Below the pieces are notes generated by a model. The model was given only the letters and a program-made list of their open reading frames with translations. It did not search any database and had not been told where the DNA came from. A program made the translations under genes and the position numbers. From Planctomyces sp. SH-PL62 (GTDB taxonomy: Bacteria > Planctomycetota > Planctomycetia > Planctomycetales > Planctomycetaceae), in NCBI GenBank assembly GCA_945905295.1, contig CAMDPX010000025.1:1-47980 (forward strand): 47,980 nt of DNA, given 5' to 3'. Every line of letters starts with the position of its first letter. The stretch's first letter is position 1. Shown piece by piece: positions 26,664 to 36,324 of the stretch.

Positions 26664-28718
26664 CTACTCACTCTTCGAGTCCCCGCGAGCAAAGATGCTG
26701 GCCACATATTGCAACACGTCCGTCGCCGACTCTTCGTTGTAGCCGAAGTTGCGGATGAGGCGGCTTTTGACGATGTCGATCTTTTCTTGCGTTTCTTTGT
26801 CGATCACGTTCGACACGAGGCTCGTCAGCTTGATCGTGTCTTTCTGGTCCTCGAAGAGTTTCATCTCCAGCGCCTTTTGCAGGCGTTCGTTGGTCTTGTA
26901 ATCGAACTTCTTGCCGTCGAGAGCCAAGGCCCCGATGTAGTTCATGATCTCGCGGCGGAAGTCGTCTTTGCGAGTTTCCGGGATGTCGATCCGCTCTTCG
27001 ATCGAGCGCATCAGGCGTTCGTCCGGTTGCTCCTCTTCGCCGGTGAACTTGTTCTTCACCTTTTCACGCTGCGTGTAGGCTTTGACGTTGTCGATGTAGT
27101 TGGAACTGAGCCGCATCAGCGCGTCTTCGTCGGCGGCGATGGCGCGTTGGACTTCGTTCTTGACGACGTCGGTGTACTCGTCACGCACGACGGAGATGAG
27201 TTGGCGATAGCGCTCGCGGACCTCCTCGGCCCCGACCAGCGAGTGATGCTTGAGTCCGCTTTCCAACTCCTTCATGACCATGAACGGGTTGAGACTGGTG
27301 GCGGACGGGTTGACGACCAGGGCATTGCTGATTTTGTCCTGAACGTAACGCGGGCTGATGCCGTGCAGGCCCTCGGCTTTGGCTTCGCGGCGGAGCTGCA
27401 CGATGTTGTCGGTCGTGAATCCGGGCAGCGTCTTGCCGTTGTAGAGTTTCATTTTTTGCAGCAGGCTCAGACCGTGATGCTTGGGCTCTTCCAGCCGGGT
27501 AAGCACCGCCCACATGGCCGCCGTTTCGAGCGTGTGCGGGGCAATGTGTTTGCCTCGGACCCGCTTCTCGTTGTAGTCCTTCGTGTAGATACGGATCTCG
27601 TCGGAGAGCGTGGTGACATACGGCACGTCGATCTTGATCGTGCGGTCGCGCAGAGCTTCCATGAACTCGTTCGACTGGAGCTTGCGGTATTCCGGCTCGT
27701 TGGTGTGGCCGATGATGACCGTGTCGATGTCGGTCTGAGCGAACTTCTTCGGCTTGATCTTGTGCTCCTGCGACGCGCCAAGCAGGTCGTACAGGAACGC
27801 CACGTCGAGCTTCAGGACTTCGATGAACTCGATCATGCCGCGGTTCGAGACGTTGAATTCGCCGTCGAAGTTGAACGCTCGCGGATCGGACTCGCTGCCG
27901 AATTCGGCGATCTTGCGGTAGTTGATGTCGCCGGTCAGTTCCGTGCTGTCTTGGTTCTTCTCGTCCTTCGGCTGGAACGTGCCAATGCCGATGCGGTCTT
28001 GCTCGGACAGGAAAATGCGTTTGACGACGACGTCTTCGACCACCTTGGTCCAGTCGCCGTTGTATTGCATCTGCCGCTCGCGGAATTCGTAGCGGCACAG
28101 CGGGCACAGCTCGCCCGTGAATTCGAGCGGGTACTCATGCTCGCCGACCTTGGCCTTGCGGTTCAAATCGACGAACTCGCGAACCGAATCTCGCTGAGCG
28201 TCGGGCACGAGCTGCAACGGCGATTCGTGCATCGGACACCAAGTGATGCTGCCGTCGGCCTCTTTCCAGCCGAACGAATACAACGCACCGGCGTCCGTCC
28301 AACTGTAGTGCTCCAACCCGCGCTTCAACTGGCGGGCGATCGTGCTCTTCGAGCTTCCGACCGGGCCGTGCAGCAACAACACGCGGCGCTCGCTGCCGTA
28401 TTTGAGCGCGGCGGATTTGAAGACGTTGACCAAATCCATCAGCGTCTTGGTCAGGCCGAAGATGGCGTCCTCGCCGCCGTGGTCCGGGTCGTCGAAGAAC
28501 TTGTAGCGGATGAGATTCTCTTTGGAGTTCTCGACCTTGTAGGTGCCGTAGGACATCACCATGTCGTACAGCCGTTGATACGCCGTGCGGTTCACGCCGG
28601 GCTGCTGACAACTGATGTCGAGGTAGTCCGAGAACGTGCCGACCCAGTGCTCTTGGCGAAATGCCTCGGGGCTATGTTTCGAGGAAATGTTTTGCAGAAG
28701 TTCGCGACCTGTCGACAT
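26664..28718 (-). CDS. prkA: PrkA family serine protein kinase
   Basis: The 684-residue protein matches PrkA (about 640-690 residues usual): an AAA-type N-terminal domain with P-loop GPVGSSKST (from residue 118), an insertion with CxxC pairs ([25 protein letters not shown]), the sensor-like FVLIGHTNEP-equivalent [13 protein letters not shown], and the C-terminal PrkA domain. AAGGA precedes the ATG. PrkA acts in the cytoplasm in general stress, nitrogen starvation and sporulation responses; some homologues have proved to be AAA proteases, so the kinase name is historical. Its usual partner, the DUF444 gene, is downstream on the same strand. Confidence 0.95.
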   Translation of the reverse strand: MSTGRELLQNISSKHSPEAFRQEHWVGTFSDYLDISCQQPGVNRTAYQRLYDMVMSYGTYKVENSKENLIRYKFFDDPDHGGEDAIFGLTKTLMDLVNVFKSAALKYGSERRVLLLHGPVGSSKSTIARQLKRGLEHYSWTDAGALYSFGWKEADGSITWCPMHESPLQLVPDAQRDSVREFVDLNRKAKVGEHEYPLEFTGELCPLCRYEFRERQMQYNGDWTKVVEDVVVKRIFLSEQDRIGIGTFQPKDEKNQDSTELTGDINYRKIAEFGSESDPRAFNFDGEFNVSNRGMIEFIEVLKLDVAFLYDLLGASQEHKIKPKKFAQTDIDTVIIGHTNEPEYRKLQSNEFMEALRDRTIKIDVPYVTTLSDEIRIYTKDYNEKRVRGKHIAPHTLETAAMWAVLTRLEEPKHHGLSLLQKMKLYNGKTLPGFTTDNIVQLRREAKAEGLHGISPRYVQDKISNALVVNPSATSLNPFMVMKELESGLKHHSLVGAEEVRERYRQLISVVRDEYTDVVKNEVQRAIAADEDALMRLSSNYIDNVKAYTQREKVKNKFTGEEEQPDERLMRSIEERIDIPETRKDDFRREIMNYIGALALDGKKFDYKTNERLQKALEMKLFEDQKDTIKLTSLVSNVIDKETQEKIDIVKSRLIRNFGYNEESATDVLQYVASIFARGDSKSE

Positions 28719-29176
28719 AGCACCGTTCCTTGTGAGGAGGAAAAAGGCGTGTTAGGGACTTGCCGCTGCCGGTATCACGAACCGACAGCGGAAAGTTGGT
28801 TGTTCTTCAGTGCTCATCAGTGGTGTTTTGAAAACAAGAGAAAGGGACCGTCACTCAACCTCGCGTGGCGAGCGGGATATTGGCCAACGGGGCCGGGCGT
28901 CTCACGCAGCGAGGGATCGCGGCATCGCACCGCGAAGCAATCCCGAGACGTGCGGGTCCGACCTTCCTTGGCCAAAGCCGACTTGTCAGCGAAGAACAAT
29001 TCAAGAATCCGCTGGATGATGCCCTTCCTGGGAGCTACCAGCGAAGTTGGGGAGGCATGTCAATCCGGTGAATTATCACGTCAGGGGAAAGTGAGGCAAG
29101 ACGAGTTTTCCCACTCGTGACTTCACGACGAAGAGATTGCGGCGAATCGTCAGCATTTTTGAAAGCCGTACCGCGA
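28719..29176. other. Non-coding gap upstream of prkA
   Basis: No supported gene, repeat or RNA is seen. The region must hold the prkA promoter. A downstream terminator for the DUF1501 gene could also lie here, but no hairpin with a T-run was found. Confidence 0.5.
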
Positions 29177-30658
29177 TCACGCCAGCACGTCTTCAATCGG
29201 TTGCCCATACTGTCCGATGGGAACCGGACGACCAAGCTTGTCTTGTATCGTCAGATGCGGATCGAGTCCCATCGCCGAGTAAATCGTTGCCGCAATGTCG
29301 GCATGATTGACGGGACGATCTTTGACCCACGCCGCTTGATCGTCTGACGCTCCGTAGACCGTGCCGCCGCGAATGCCGGCTCCGGCCAGCAGCACCGAAT
29401 AGCAATGAATCCAGTGATCGCGGCCGGCGTCTTTGTTGACTCGCGGAGTACGGCCGAAGTCGCTCATCACCACCACCAGCGTTTCGTCGAGCAACCCGCG
29501 TCGTTCGAGATCTTCCATCAGCGAAGAGAACGACAGATCCACGACCGGCAGGTATTTCTTGAGGATCTGAAAGTTCCACATGTGCGTGTCCCAGCCAAAA
29601 TCCTGGAACGTGCCGCTGCCGAGCCGGCCGTTGTACCAGTCCCACAACACCGTCACGAACCGCACGCCGCTCTCGATCAGATTCGCCGCGATAAACGTGC
29701 TGTTGCCGAACAGCGTGTCGCCGTACCGCTCGCGAACCGTCGCATCGATCCGAGCCGGATCGAACGCTGCTTTCAGGGTGTTCGAGGTCAACACGTCGAA
29801 CGCCTTCTGCTGAAAACGATCGAAGCCAGACACAGCCGTTTGTAAGACCGGCCCGCGCAGTTGTTGGTCAAGCTGTTCGAGCAGTCCCTTCCGCTGGCTC
29901 AGCCGATCAATCGTCACGCCTTGAGCCAGCACATTGTCCGGCAGATGCGGAATGCCTTTGACGAGTGCCGGATCTTCACGCACGGTGATCGGCACACCGG
30001 GATCAGTCGTCGGCGTACACATGGCTTCCAGCGGATCGAATCGCGGACCGAGGAACCCGGCATACGGCCCGGCCTTCGTCGTACCTCCGCCCCAGCCGAG
30101 CGGCGCGGGCAAGTGGGCATAAGCCGGCAAGTCCGAGGGAGGCGCGGGACGCTTCGCGAACGCTGGCAACGCTCGCTGCTGATTCAGGTATTCGATCACC
30201 GAACCCATGCTCGGTGGATACGAATCCTTGAGCGGTCGCAGGTCTTCGAGGAACTGATCCCAGCCGGTGAAGCTGGGCATTGTGTTGTGGCAGTTCGAGC
30301 GATTGACCACCGACCGCACGATCGCCGCCTTGTGCATCCACTTCGCCGAGCGTGGCAGGTGCTCGCAAATCTGAATGCCGGGAGCACTGGTCGCGATCGG
30401 ATGGAACTCACCGCGCACCTCAACGGGTGCCTGCGGCTTCATGTCGTACATGTCCTGAGTCGGAGCGCCGCCGTGCAAATACATCACGACGACGCTCTTC
30501 GCTTTGCCCACTCGCGGCGGTTGCGATCCAATCGACTCTGCTCGCAGAACCCTCGGCAACGACAATCCGCCGAGCATTCCAAGCGTACCGGCCTGCAACG
30601 TCTCGCGGCGCGTGATCCCGTCGCAAAACCGCCGCCGTCCACCAAGCATCGTGAGCAT
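29177..30658 (-). CDS. DUF1501 family Tat-exported protein (third of four)
   Basis: The 493-residue protein has a twin-arginine signal set back from the N-terminus (GITRRETLQAGTLGMLGG). It carries LHGGAPTQDMYDMKPQAP, RSVVNRSNCHN, WDTHMWNFQ, MSDFGRTPRVNKDAGRDHW and a C-terminal MGLDPHLTIQDKLGRPVP. GAGGA lies 7 bases before the ATG at 30658; an adjacent GTG at 30661 is in the same frame. The 'SGG/NGG' of the other copies reads HGG here. The gene stands alone. Confidence 0.88.
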   Translation of the reverse strand: MLTMLGGRRRFCDGITRRETLQAGTLGMLGGLSLPRVLRAESIGSQPPRVGKAKSVVVMYLHGGAPTQDMYDMKPQAPVEVRGEFHPIATSAPGIQICEHLPRSAKWMHKAAIVRSVVNRSNCHNTMPSFTGWDQFLEDLRPLKDSYPPSMGSVIEYLNQQRALPAFAKRPAPPSDLPAYAHLPAPLGWGGGTTKAGPYAGFLGPRFDPLEAMCTPTTDPGVPITVREDPALVKGIPHLPDNVLAQGVTIDRLSQRKGLLEQLDQQLRGPVLQTAVSGFDRFQQKAFDVLTSNTLKAAFDPARIDATVRERYGDTLFGNSTFIAANLIESGVRFVTVLWDWYNGRLGSGTFQDFGWDTHMWNFQILKKYLPVVDLSFSSLMEDLERRGLLDETLVVVMSDFGRTPRVNKDAGRDHWIHCYSVLLAGAGIRGGTVYGASDDQAAWVKDRPVNHADIAATIYSAMGLDPHLTIQDKLGRPVPIGQYGQPIEDVLA

Positions 30659-30740
30659 CACATCGTCCTCGGAACGGTGCGTCTAAAGCGTCAGCAAACT
30701 ATCGACCGCACCGGACGCTCACAAGCCGTTCTTGATGCGT

Positions 30741-30797
30741 GTAGGCCGAACAATCCTGTCCGACTTTGATTGGGACGGACAGGATTGTCCGTCCTAC
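30741..30797. repeat. Imperfect palindromic element
   Basis: The arm gtaggccgaacaatcctgtc pairs, with few mismatches, with ggacaggattgtccgtcctac. It ends directly at the stop codon of the bisphosphate nucleotidase gene (30798), between that gene and a divergent DUF1501 gene. Confidence 0.8.
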
Positions 30798-31775
30798 TTA
30801 GCCAACGTGCTCACGGATCGCTCGCAGCACATCGTCGTGCAGTCTGCCATTGGTGACGACGACTCCGCGATTGGCGGAGAGTTCGCGGCCGTGAGTGAAC
30901 TCCAACGGCTTGCCGTCGATGTCAGTGACTTTGCCCCCCGCCTCTTCGACGACGAGGACTCCTCCGGCGTGATCCCAGATCTTCTCGCGATAGTCTTTCT
31001 TCGTCGGCAGGCGGAGATAGACATCTCCTTCGCCGCGCGCGACGACCGCGTACTTGGCTTGGCTGTCGAGCCGCACCGGCTGCTTCACGATTCCCAACGA
31101 GGCCGAGATCATCGCCGAGCGGTCGTGCGCGCTGTGTCCGGATTCGACCGACTCGCACAACCTGACGTCCGCCCATTCCGACGTGGGCGTGACCCGTATC
31201 GGAAGAGCCGGAGAATCGCCGAAGCAGGATTGCACGTTTGCGCCTTGGCCGCGCACCGCAAAGAAGATGGTGCCGGCGTCGGCAACTCCGCCCGGTTCGA
31301 GCGGCAAGTTCGGGCAGCCGAGGATCGCCACTTCGATCTGGCCGTTGACGATCAATGCCAGCGAGACCGCGTATTGCTCGCTTCGCAGAAAGCCTTTCGT
31401 GCCGTCGATTGGGTCGAGCGTCCAGAATCTCGGACCAAACGAGTTCGCGCCGCCGCGATCAATCCAGCGGCAGATCTCTTCCGGCGAACCGTTCAGTCCG
31501 ATGCGGCTCAGCTCCGACTGCACTCCGTCGAGTGACGATTTGTTTTCCGGCTGACGCAATTCTGCCGAGTCTTCCTCGCCGATGATCGGATCGTTCGGAA
31601 ATGCCTCGCCGAGCGCGCGGCAAATGACCGCCTGGCTGGCGAAGTCGGCGATGGTCACCGGACTCTTGTCCTGTTTCTCCATCGCGGCGGGGATCGCGCG
31701 TTGAACATTGCGGCAGACTTCAGCCGCTCGACGAACGGCGGCGACAGCGATGGAAAGCTCTGTGGAGAATGTCAT
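30798..31775 (-). CDS. 3'(2'),5'-bisphosphate nucleotidase / inositol monophosphatase family
   Basis: The 325-residue protein carries the lithium-sensitive phosphatase motifs: GEEDS, LDPIDGTKGF and IWDHAGG, which bind the metals. Length and the DPIDGTKGF variant favour CysQ/HAL2-type enzymes that remove the 3'-phosphate of pAp or PAPS from sulfate assimilation and CoA metabolism; inositol monophosphatase activity is the alternative. The ATG at 31775 is chosen; an upstream GTG at 31790 is possible, and no good ribosome-binding site is seen for either. The next gene starts divergently 175 bases away and encodes an alarmone-hydrolase-like protein. Confidence 0.85.
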   Translation of the reverse strand: MTFSTELSIAVAAVRRAAEVCRNVQRAIPAAMEKQDKSPVTIADFASQAVICRALGEAFPNDPIIGEEDSAELRQPENKSSLDGVQSELSRIGLNGSPEEICRWIDRGGANSFGPRFWTLDPIDGTKGFLRSEQYAVSLALIVNGQIEVAILGCPNLPLEPGGVADAGTIFFAVRGQGANVQSCFGDSPALPIRVTPTSEWADVRLCESVESGHSAHDRSAMISASLGIVKQPVRLDSQAKYAVVARGEGDVYLRLPTKKDYREKIWDHAGGVLVVEEAGGKVTDIDGKPLEFTHGRELSANRGVVVTNGRLHDDVLRAIREHVG

Positions 31776-31950
31776 GAAGGGTGTTGTCACGTTTCAAAAA
31801 GAGGATCACGGCAATCGGCTTTCGGCCGGACTTCGTCGCTCTGTGGACCCTGTTGATCAGAGCTCGGCGTTGATATATCAAGTCTGTGAACTGATACAAA
31901 GTCGGCCGCCTCGGGAGACTCGGTCAGCAAGGCGTTCGCGGGAGTAAGTG

Positions 31951-32514
31951 ATGACGATGACGATGGCTCAAGCGGCGTTGCAGTTGGCGCTCGAAGCACA
32001 TGCCGGGCAGACGCGGGACGGACGGGACGGCGAGTGGCGGCGACCGTACTTTGTGCATCCGGTGCAAGTGGCGGCGAAGCTCAGCGAGTGGGGGGCGGCG
32101 GACGAGACGCTCTTCGCGGCCGCGCTGCTGCATGACGTGCTCGAAGACACGAGCGTGCCGGCTCAGACGATTCGCCAGCAGTTCGGTGACGCGGTGTTGC
32201 GGCTGGTTGAGGAACTGACATGCTCGGCGGATCGTGACAAGCTCGAGTACATGCGTTCGTTCGACACAGCGTCGGTCGAGGCGTTCGTCATCAAGCTGGC
32301 GGATCGCTGGTGCAACGTCAGCGACTTCTGCGTGGAGGAACCGGGGTACGCTCCGAAGTATCTGCGAAAGGCCACACCGCTGTTCGAGTTCGTGCAGCGC
32401 CGGCAGTCGGAGATTGAGGGGCGGTTCGGAGCGAACGTGTGGCTGCGAATTCGAGCCGACTTGGTGACGCTCTGCCGCAGGGTCGATCTGCATGAAGGAA
32501 CGTTCGGGTTGTAA
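31951..32514 (+). CDS. HD-domain hydrolase, MESH1/SpoT-hydrolase-like
   Basis: The 187-residue single-domain protein resembles the hydrolase half of RelA/SpoT and the stand-alone MESH1 (small alarmone hydrolase) group: RPYFVHPVQVA (H36), AALLHDVLEDT (H61, D62, E65, D66) and KLADRWCNVSDF. It lacks synthetase, TGS and ACT domains. Likely reaction: removal of the 3'-pyrophosphate of (p)ppGpp; human MESH1 also acts on NADPH, so other nucleotides are possible. GGGAG lies 6 bases before the ATG. Confidence 0.8.
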   Translation: MTMTMAQAALQLALEAHAGQTRDGRDGEWRRPYFVHPVQVAAKLSEWGAADETLFAAALLHDVLEDTSVPAQTIRQQFGDAVLRLVEELTCSADRDKLEYMRSFDTASVEAFVIKLADRWCNVSDFCVEEPGYAPKYLRKATPLFEFVQRRQSEIEGRFGANVWLRIRADLVTLCRRVDLHEGTFGL

Positions 32515-32525
32515 TCGCGTGTTTT

Positions 32526-32613
32526 GGCGAGCGGGGCGGCGTCAGCCCCCCGGTGAGTTCGCCCCCCGACGAGTTCGCCGCAAGACCGGGGGGCTGACGC
32601 CGCCCCGCTCGCC
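32526..32613. repeat. Palindromic intergenic element, family A, complete copy
   Basis: The 28-base arm beginning ggcgagcggggcggcgtcag is perfectly complementary to the arm ending gccccgctcgcc, separated by about 30 bases containing gagttcgcc twice. It lies between convergent HD-hydrolase and queF genes. Confidence 0.95.
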
Positions 32614-32622
32614 TGGACCGTA

Positions 32623-32982
32623 TTAAGCGAAGCGGTCGTAGCGCACTTTCACGCTCGTCTGAATTCCGCCGCGCGGCGTGAAGTTGGCCACGATCGTCAT
32701 CCAACGCGGCTGCGTCGCCGCGACCATGTCGTCGAGAATGCGATTCGTCACGCTCTCGTAGAACGCACCGTGATTGCGGTACTGCTGGAGATACAGCTTC
32801 AGCGACTTCAATTCGTAGCAGAGTTGATCGGGGACGTAGGTGATTGTCAGCGTCCCGAAATCCGGCTGGCCGGTCTTCGGACACATCGACGTGAACTCCG
32901 GGCAGACCGTGACGATCTCGTAGTCGCGCTGCGGGTAGGGATTGTCGAACGTTTCTAAAATCGCTCGCGAAATGTCGCTCAT
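32623..32982 (-). CDS. queF: NADPH-dependent 7-cyano-7-deazaguanine (preQ0) reductase
   Basis: The 119-residue protein matches the short, unimodular QueF type: catalytic Cys in [14 protein letters not shown] (C34, D41), the NADPH/substrate segment YELKSLKLY and the C-terminal [13 protein letters not shown]. It reduces preQ0 to preQ1 in queuosine tRNA modification in the cytoplasm. It ends close to the family A palindrome, and other queuosine genes are not in the window. Confidence 0.96.
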   Translation of the reverse strand: MSDISRAILETFDNPYPQRDYEIVTVCPEFTSMCPKTGQPDFGTLTITYVPDQLCYELKSLKLYLQQYRNHGAFYESVTNRILDDMVAATQPRWMTIVANFTPRGGIQTSVKVRYDRFA

Positions 32983-33045
32983 GACGTAACAAACCTCTGG
33001 GCTGACTGACAGGAATTGATGCGGTCGGATTCTAGGGGCGAGCCC

Positions 33046-33078
33046 AAAAAAAGGCCCGGACCAAAACCGGTCCGGGCC
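33046..33078 (-). terminator. Intrinsic terminator of the Ala/Lys-rich protein gene
   Basis: On the minus strand an 11-base GC-rich stem (ggcccggaccggttttggtc and complement) is followed at once by seven Ts. It lies 32 bases after the stop of the gene at 33110-33832, a textbook Rho-independent terminator. Confidence 0.92.
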
Positions 33079-33109
33079 TCTTGCTGGGTGTCATCGACAT
33101 CGAGCCGAA

Positions 33110-33832
33110 CTATTCCTTCTTCTCGTCGGCCTTCTTCTCGTCCTTCTTTGCCGCGTCGTCCGCAGCCTTCTTATCGGCAGCGGCTTTGTCGTCGGCAGCC
33201 TTCTTCTCGTCGGCAGCCTTCTTCTCGTCGGCAGCCTTCTTCTCGTCAGCAGCCTTCTTCTCGTCAGCAGCCTTCTTCTCGTCAGCAGCCTTCTTCTCGT
33301 CGGCAGCCTTCTTATCGGCAGCGGCTTTGTCGTCAGCAGCCTTCTTGGCGTCAGCAGCCTTCTTCGCTTCGGCATCGGCCTTGGCTTTCGCTTCGGCGTC
33401 GGCTTTGGCTTTCGCGTCAGCGGCGGCCTTGGCGTCAGCAGCTTTCTTCGCGTCGGCGTCGGCCTTGGCTTTCGCCTCGGCGGCGGCTTTGGCATCGGCC
33501 GCTTTCTTTGCGGCGGCGGCTTTCTCTTCGGCAGCCTTCTTCGCGGCGGCACCGTCTTCGACCGGCGGTGGCGGAGCGGCCTTCTCTTCGTACGCCTTGG
33601 GCTTGGCATCGCTCGGCGAGGGGGTCATCGGAGCCGCTGCGCCGGTCGCGCAAGCTGCTGCTGGCTGACAGCAGGTCGGGGCCGCTTGCTTGCAGCAAGT
33701 CTGAGCGACGGGTTGGCAGCAGGTCACTTTGACCTTCTTGCACTTCACGGGTTTGCAACAATCTTTGGCGGAAGTCGCCGCGGGCAGGAACAGTCCGGCT
33801 CCCGCAATCAGGCACCACATTGCACGCTTCAT
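33110..33832 (-). CDS. Secreted Cys-rich and Ala/Lys/Asp-repeat protein
   Basis: The 240-residue protein starts with a signal peptide (MKRAMWCLIAGAGLFLPAAT SA). A Cys-rich segment follows (CCKPVKCKK, CCQPVAQTCCKQ, CCQPAAACA). After a short Pro-rich hinge, about 150 residues are nearly all Ala, Lys, Asp and Glu, including seven KKAADE units, forming a long charged alpha-helix or coiled coil. The lead cysteines could cross-link chains or bind metal. The pattern suggests a cell-wall or envelope-spanning fibre; no enzyme motif exists. The gene has a strong terminator. Confidence 0.8.
   Translation of the reverse strand: MKRAMWCLIAGAGLFLPAATSAKDCCKPVKCKKVKVTCCQPVAQTCCKQAAPTCCQPAAACATGAAAPMTPSPSDAKPKAYEEKAAPPPPVEDGAAAKKAAEEKAAAAKKAADAKAAAEAKAKADADAKKAADAKAAADAKAKADAEAKAKADAEAKKAADAKKAADDKAAADKKAADEKKAADEKKAADEKKAADEKKAADEKKAADEKKAADDKAAADKKAADDAAKKDEKKADEKKE
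33186..33313. repeat. 18-base tandem repeat in coding sequence
   Basis: About seven copies of an 18-base unit (gccttcttctcgtcggca on the plus strand, some with tcagca) encode KKAADE. The array is flanked by near-identical direct copies of gccttcttatcggcagcgg, so copy number may vary by slippage or recombination. Confidence 0.85.
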
Positions 33833-34083
33833 GGAATCATCTCCTCGGGTTGTTAGTGTCAGGGTTGCGAATCGTCTCTCGAACGGCGAAGCCCAGCGAC
33901 CACCTCCTGCCAGCCGGAGACACTATCCGACCCGCTGGGCAGCGACCGAAACGGCGGCATGATGGGAGGTGGCTCGGCACCCGGCAAGGGAGCGGGTGGG
34001 GATTACCACGCACGATTCCGCCTCCCGCCGAGTCGTGACGGTTGGAATGAGAGCAAAGGGATGTGGTAAATACGCCCGCGCTC

Positions 34084-36182
<2,099 letters not shown>

Positions 36183-36324
36183 TCAACGCCGTTGACCCCG
36201 GCTTCACCTCGGAGGTTCGTTGTTGTGAAATGAGGCAGGTTCGTGGCATCATGCCGCTGATCCGTGTGTGACTCAACAGTCCGTGAGGCAGGTCACGCCG
36301 AGGGTGGTCGTCGGAGAGCGAGCG

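Noticed and set aside
26709-29120. An 803-residue open frame on the plus strand opposite prkA
   Set aside because: It is antisense to a clear PrkA gene; its composition (runs of Val, Leu, Asp, Arg, His) mirrors high-G+C codon bias and shows no domain.
28719-29176. Possible small RNA or riboswitch upstream of prkA
   Set aside because: Some GC-rich self-complementary patches exist, but no recognisable conserved RNA motif or terminator-antiterminator pair is visible.
33186-33313. CRISPR-like regular repeats
   Set aside because: The 18-base units are adjacent without spacers and encode a peptide repeat, so they are tandem coding repeats.
33081-33668. Ala/Ser/Phe-rich plus-strand frame (repeated SSAAFF)
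   Set aside because: It is the complement of the KKAADE repeat array; the minus-strand gene has a signal peptide and a terminator.
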